Positions 5,964-8,978 of a DNA stretch of 8,978 nt are shown here, piece after piece. The notes beneath the pieces were generated by a model. It searched no databases and was not told the origin of the DNA. It was given only the letters and a program-made list of their open reading frames with translations. Position 1 is the first letter of the stretch. Every line of letters begins with the position of its first letter. Source of the DNA: an uncultured Clostridia bacterium (GTDB lineage: Bacteria; Bacillota; Clostridia; Oscillospirales; Acutalibacteraceae); contig CAMHPW010000032.1 of the NCBI GenBank assembly GCA_946187095.1, positions 1-8,978 on the forward strand, in the 5' to 3' direction. The position numbers were made by a program, and so were the translations under genes.

Positions 5964-8306
5964 TTATTTGAGTTCGGCAATAGTAACGCCGGAATCGCCC
6001 TCACCGAATACGCCTAAACGGAAGGTACGGACAGAGGGATGTTTTTTGAGATGGTTCTGAATTTCTTTTCTGAGAACGCCTGTACCCTTGCCATGAATGA
6101 TGGTGATCTGATGAAGTTTTTGCATAACGGCAGTGTCAATGGCACGGTCAACAGCCATAATGGCATCGATGGCAGTTTCGCCACGCACATCAATTTCGGT
6201 TGCGGCATTTTTGGAAGTATTATAGACGGTACGCACAGAAGAAGTTTGTTTTTTGGTTTTTTCTTTTTTGAGAAGTCTGAGATTGCTCAGCGGCACACGG
6301 GTTTTGAGGATACCCGACTGCACGAGAGCGGAATCCTTGCCGACTTCAAGGACTTCAGCTTTTTTGTCGATATCGAATATAAGGACGGAATCGCCCACGA
6401 CAAGAGGTCTTGGAAGCTCATATTCTTCATCGGAGCGGTTCTGAACGGGATCGGCGGATTCCTCCATTTTGCGTATGTCGGCACGGAGTTTGGCTTTTTC
6501 TTCGGGAGAAACTTCATTTTTTTTGCGGATAGCCTCCAGTTCATCAAGTACGCCGTAAACTTGTGAACGGGCTTTTGCAATGATATTTTCAGCCTGAGCT
6601 TTGGCAAGATCAAGCTGATTCTGACATTCTTTTTCGGTACGTTCCGATTTTTGCTGAGCGAGTTCAAGTTCGGTTTTGATCTGGAGTTTCAGATCTTCTG
6701 TTTCCCTGATTTTTTCATCAAGCTGACTTTGCGTTTCCTGCAGTTTCTGCACAACGGATTCAAATTTGGAATCCTCAAGGGAAACGAGGAGTTTGGCACG
6801 GTCAACGATATCTTTGGAAATGCCGAGTCTTTCGGAGATGGCGAAAGCGTTGGAACGTCCGGGCATACCGATCAGGAGTTTGTAAGTCGGACGGAGTGTG
6901 GCAACGTCGAATTCACAGCAGGCATTTTCAACGCCGGGTGTATCAAGGGCATAGCTTTTTAATTCGGCATAGTGAGTTGAGGAAGCGATTTTTGCACCTT
7001 TGGCACGGAGAGCCTCAAGAATAGCTGTAGCAAGAGCCGCACCCTCAACGGGATCGGTGCCTGCACCAAGTTCATCAATGAGAATCAGGCTTTTATCGTT
7101 GGCGGTTTCAATGATATTTTTGATATTGACCATGTGAGAGGAGAAAGTTGAAAGCGATTGTTCAATGCTTTGTTCATCACCGATATCGGAAAGGATATTT
7201 TCAAAGACGGAAAGTTCACTGTTATCGGCGGCAGGGATCATCATACCGCACATAGCCATGAGGGAAAGCAGACCTGTCGTTTTGAGAGAAACAGTCTTAC
7301 CGCCTGTATTGGGACCTGTGATAACAAGGGTATCGAAATCAATGCCAAGCTGGATATCGGTAGGCACGACTTTATCTTTGGGGATAAGCGGATGGCGGGC
7401 TTTTTTCAGATTGATCCTGCCGTGATCGTTCATAACTGGAACAGACGCTTTCATTTTGTAGGCGAGATGGGCTTTTGCGAAAATAACATTGAGTTCTGTG
7501 AGCATCTGATAGCTTTGTACGATGGAATCGGCATAAGCGGAGAGTTCAGCGGAAAGTTCTGCAAGGATTCTTTCGATTTCTGCCTGTTCTTTGGAGCGGA
7601 GTATGCGGATATCGTTGTTGGCTTCGACAACGCTCATGGGTTCGATAAAGACAGTCGCACCGCTTGAAGAAGTGTCATGTACGAGACCTGCCACGGCGGA
7701 ACGGAATTCGGCTTTGACAGGGATAACGAATCTGCCGCCTCTCATGGTGACGATAGATTCCTGCAGATACTTCTGCATGGAAGAGGAATGGATTATTTTA
7801 TCGAGGTGTTCACGGATTTTGGAAGAAGTGGCAGTGATTTTTTTACGGATAGCAAGGAGAGTAGGGGAAGCATTGTCGGCGATTTCATCTTCGGAGATGA
7901 TAGCGGAAGTGATTTTTGTTTCAAGATACTTGTTGGGAACAAGTGCGTTGAAACGCATATCAAGGGCAGTCTGAACGGATGCCGACCTGTCACGCCATTC
8001 GGAAACGGAACGGATCGTTTGCAGCATATAAGCGGCACGAAGAAGCTCAAGGGGATTAAGGACAGCCCCTGCTTCTGCTCGTCTGAGAGAATTGTTGATA
8101 TTATGGAGATTGCCGAAAGACGGTGCACCGAAACGGGCGATAAGCGAATGTGCATCGGAAGTTTCGGTGATAAGCTCATTGACTTCAAAGAGATACGGAG
8201 ACGGTTCAATGGATAAGGCGAGATTTTTGGCATCTTCAAAAGAAGTCTGTTCGGCGAGCATATCGAGAATTTTATCGAGTTCAAGTGATCTGTGATTTTT
8301 GTTCAT
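5964..8306 (-). CDS. mutS2: Endonuclease MutS2 (MutS-family ATPase with Smr nuclease domain)
   Basis: MutS2 is a MutS paralogue without the mismatch-recognition domain. It is linked to suppression of homologous recombination by resolving branched intermediates, and in some Bacillota to rescue of collided ribosomes. The protein has 780 residues, the usual length. In order it has an N-terminal helical core/lever region (about 1-310) and an ATPase with Walker A GPNTGGKT at 331-338. The ABC signature-like STFSSH is at 386-391, Walker B LILIDE at 407-412 and the switch His in STHYAELK at 445. A long charged coiled coil follows (about 510-620), then a small KOW-like beta region (about 633-680) and a C-terminal Smr domain (about 704-780). 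The Smr domain has IDVRG at 705-709 and HGKGTG at 738-743. The first Smr motif reads IDVR, not the commoner LDLR. I chose the ATG at 8306 because an AAAGGA lies 8 bases upstream; the frame extends 27 codons further, but that would overlap recO. It ends 23 bases before the next gene. Confidence 0.96.
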   Translation of the reverse strand: MNKNHRSLELDKILDMLAEQTSFEDAKNLALSIEPSPYLFEVNELITETSDAHSLIARFGAPSFGNLHNINNSLRRAEAGAVLNPLELLRAAYMLQTIRSVSEWRDRSASVQTALDMRFNALVPNKYLETKITSAIISEDEIADNASPTLLAIRKKITATSSKIREHLDKIIHSSSMQKYLQESIVTMRGGRFVIPVKAEFRSAVAGLVHDTSSSGATVFIEPMSVVEANNDIRILRSKEQAEIERILAELSAELSAYADSIVQSYQMLTELNVIFAKAHLAYKMKASVPVMNDHGRINLKKARHPLIPKDKVVPTDIQLGIDFDTLVITGPNTGGKTVSLKTTGLLSLMAMCGMMIPAADNSELSVFENILSDIGDEQSIEQSLSTFSSHMVNIKNIIETANDKSLILIDELGAGTDPVEGAALATAILEALRAKGAKIASSTHYAELKSYALDTPGVENACCEFDVATLRPTYKLLIGMPGRSNAFAISERLGISKDIVDRAKLLVSLEDSKFESVVQKLQETQSQLDEKIRETEDLKLQIKTELELAQQKSERTEKECQNQLDLAKAQAENIIAKARSQVYGVLDELEAIRKKNEVSPEEKAKLRADIRKMEESADPVQNRSDEEYELPRPLVVGDSVLIFDIDKKAEVLEVGKDSALVQSGILKTRVPLSNLRLLKKEKTKKQTSSVRTVYNTSKNAATEIDVRGETAIDAIMAVDRAIDTAVMQKLHQITIIHGKGTGVLRKEIQNHLKKHPSVRTFRLGVFGEGDSGVTIAELK

Positions 8307-8322
8307 AATTTCATTCCTTTTT

Positions 8323-8978
8323 TTAGTCGAGTCCTTTAACATTTTTGTAAAAATCGAGAGTTTTGCAGTAAAAATTGTTTTGTGCAAGAAAGAATCTTTC
8401 GGAGAATTTTTCCATGTCTTTCATAGAGGAAGGCGACAGGGAAAAAGAGAGTATTTTTTTTGGTTCAGCAGTAATGCAGAAACGTATTGCCGTGATACAG
8501 CCCATCGAAACGGAAATGCACTTATGGGAGGCAGCGGAACGGAAACAGCATTGGGGGCAGTACAGGAGATTTTCGATGGGATCGAAGTACATGGAACCGT
8601 CCTCTGATTCATAGGCACCGCATTCATTGCAGAAAAGTATATCGGGACATACACCGCTGAGAGTCATGATACGCAGTTCAAAGACGGCTTTGATCTGAGC
8701 GAGAGATTTTTTCCTGATGGATATGGCATAGAGGCAGTTGAGAACAAGCTGAAGATAGTCATCAGCAGGCATATTTTCGGGTATCATTTTCATAGCGGAT
8801 TCGCATATATAATAGCCGAGGGCAAGGTTTTCGATATCGGAGAATGTCTCAAAAAAGCTCTTGATGACTTCCGCACTGTTGATTATGTATTTGTCCCGTC
8901 CTTCATAGATTTCAAGACGGGAGTAGGTCATTGTCTGACAGGCTGATGAAAGGTTGGAAGAAAATTTTTTGGCACCTC
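8323..8978 (-). CDS. recO: DNA repair protein RecO, 5' end cut off by window edge
   Basis: RecO works in the RecFOR pathway. It binds single-stranded DNA and SSB and helps load RecA at gaps, acting on DNA in the cytoplasm. The window shows 217 C-terminal residues; the frame stays open to the window edge, and the missing part would be the beginning of the N-terminal OB-fold. The first visible residues (GAKKFSSNLSSACQTMTYSR) match the usual RecO stretch where a Gly-x-[KR]-[KR]-x-x-S segment leads into TYSRLEIYEG, so the ATG at 8931 is an internal Met and not the start. A zinc-finger pattern is visible: C116 and C119 (CNEC), then C140 and C143 (CPQC), numbered from the first full codon. The C-terminal KTLDFYKNVKGLD fits the family ending. 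The TAA stop lies 16 bases before the mutS2 start, which suggests one operon. Identification is from family knowledge and motifs. Confidence 0.9.
   Translation of the reverse strand, partial: GAKKFSSNLSSACQTMTYSRLEIYEGRDKYIINSAEVIKSFFETFSDIENLALGYYICESAMKMIPENMPADDYLQLVLNCLYAISIRKKSLAQIKAVFELRIMTLSGVCPDILFCNECGAYESEDGSMYFDPIENLLYCPQCCFRSAASHKCISVSMGCITAIRFCITAEPKKILSFSLSPSSMKDMEKFSERFFLAQNNFYCKTLDFYKNVKGLD

Noticed and set aside
7677..8216. Plus-strand open frame of 179 codons opposite mutS2, with other similar frames at 6039-6566 and 7158-7667.
   Set aside because: All are antisense shadows of the mutS2 coding frame and look like no protein family.
1..8978. CRISPR arrays, insertion sequences, tRNA or rRNA genes, prophage or defence genes.
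   Set aside because: No repeat-spacer pattern, terminal inverted repeats, transposase or RNA-gene features were seen; almost all the sequence is taken up by core genes.

Overview
This window looks like a chromosomal core region from an anaerobic member of the Bacillota, most likely a Ruminococcus-type Oscillospiraceae/Clostridia. That placement is inferred from the clostridial gene order rnfC-D-G-E-A-B, a recO-mutS2 pair, strong AGGAGG-type ribosome binding sites and moderate GC content. It was not checked by any search. Every gene I can support lies on the minus strand, so transcription runs from high to low coordinates.

Region 1 (about 8978 down to 5024) is the downstream part of a DNA-repair transcription unit. 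It holds the C-terminal part of recO, which runs off the window edge, then an intact 780-codon mutS2. After these comes an unrecognised membrane-anchored protein that appears split in two by a one-base frameshift (N-terminal half ending at 5620, C-terminal half ending at 5024). The last codons of that gene are also a near-perfect intrinsic terminator.

Region 2 (5023 to 4950) is a compact 74-base intergenic spacer. It holds a strong sigma-A-like promoter with an extended -10, starting four bases after the upstream stop codon, and a short leader. The leader can fold so that the rnfC ribosome binding site sits in a loop and the start codon in a stem.

Region 3 (4949 down to 90) is a complete six-gene rnf operon encoding the membrane-bound ferredoxin:NAD+ oxidoreductase. 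RnfC (NADH/FMN/Fe-S) and RnfB (multi-cluster ferredoxin-like protein) are the electron-transfer subunits facing the cytoplasm. RnfD and RnfG carry the SGAT motifs for covalently bound FMN, and RnfA and RnfE are the paired membrane subunits with conserved intramembrane cysteines. The complex couples electron flow from reduced ferredoxin to NAD+ with outward pumping of Na+ or H+. All five gene junctions abut or overlap, and each internal Shine-Dalgarno sequence lies within the 3' codons of the gene before it. rnfG and rnfB appear to use TTG starts. The final 89 bases hold only a small GC-rich hairpin, a weak terminator candidate.

Nothing here looks like a mobile element, phage, CRISPR array or novel defence system. 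The points worth a second look are the split gene, the terminator written inside its coding end, the rnf promoter/leader arrangement and the TTG-start translational coupling.
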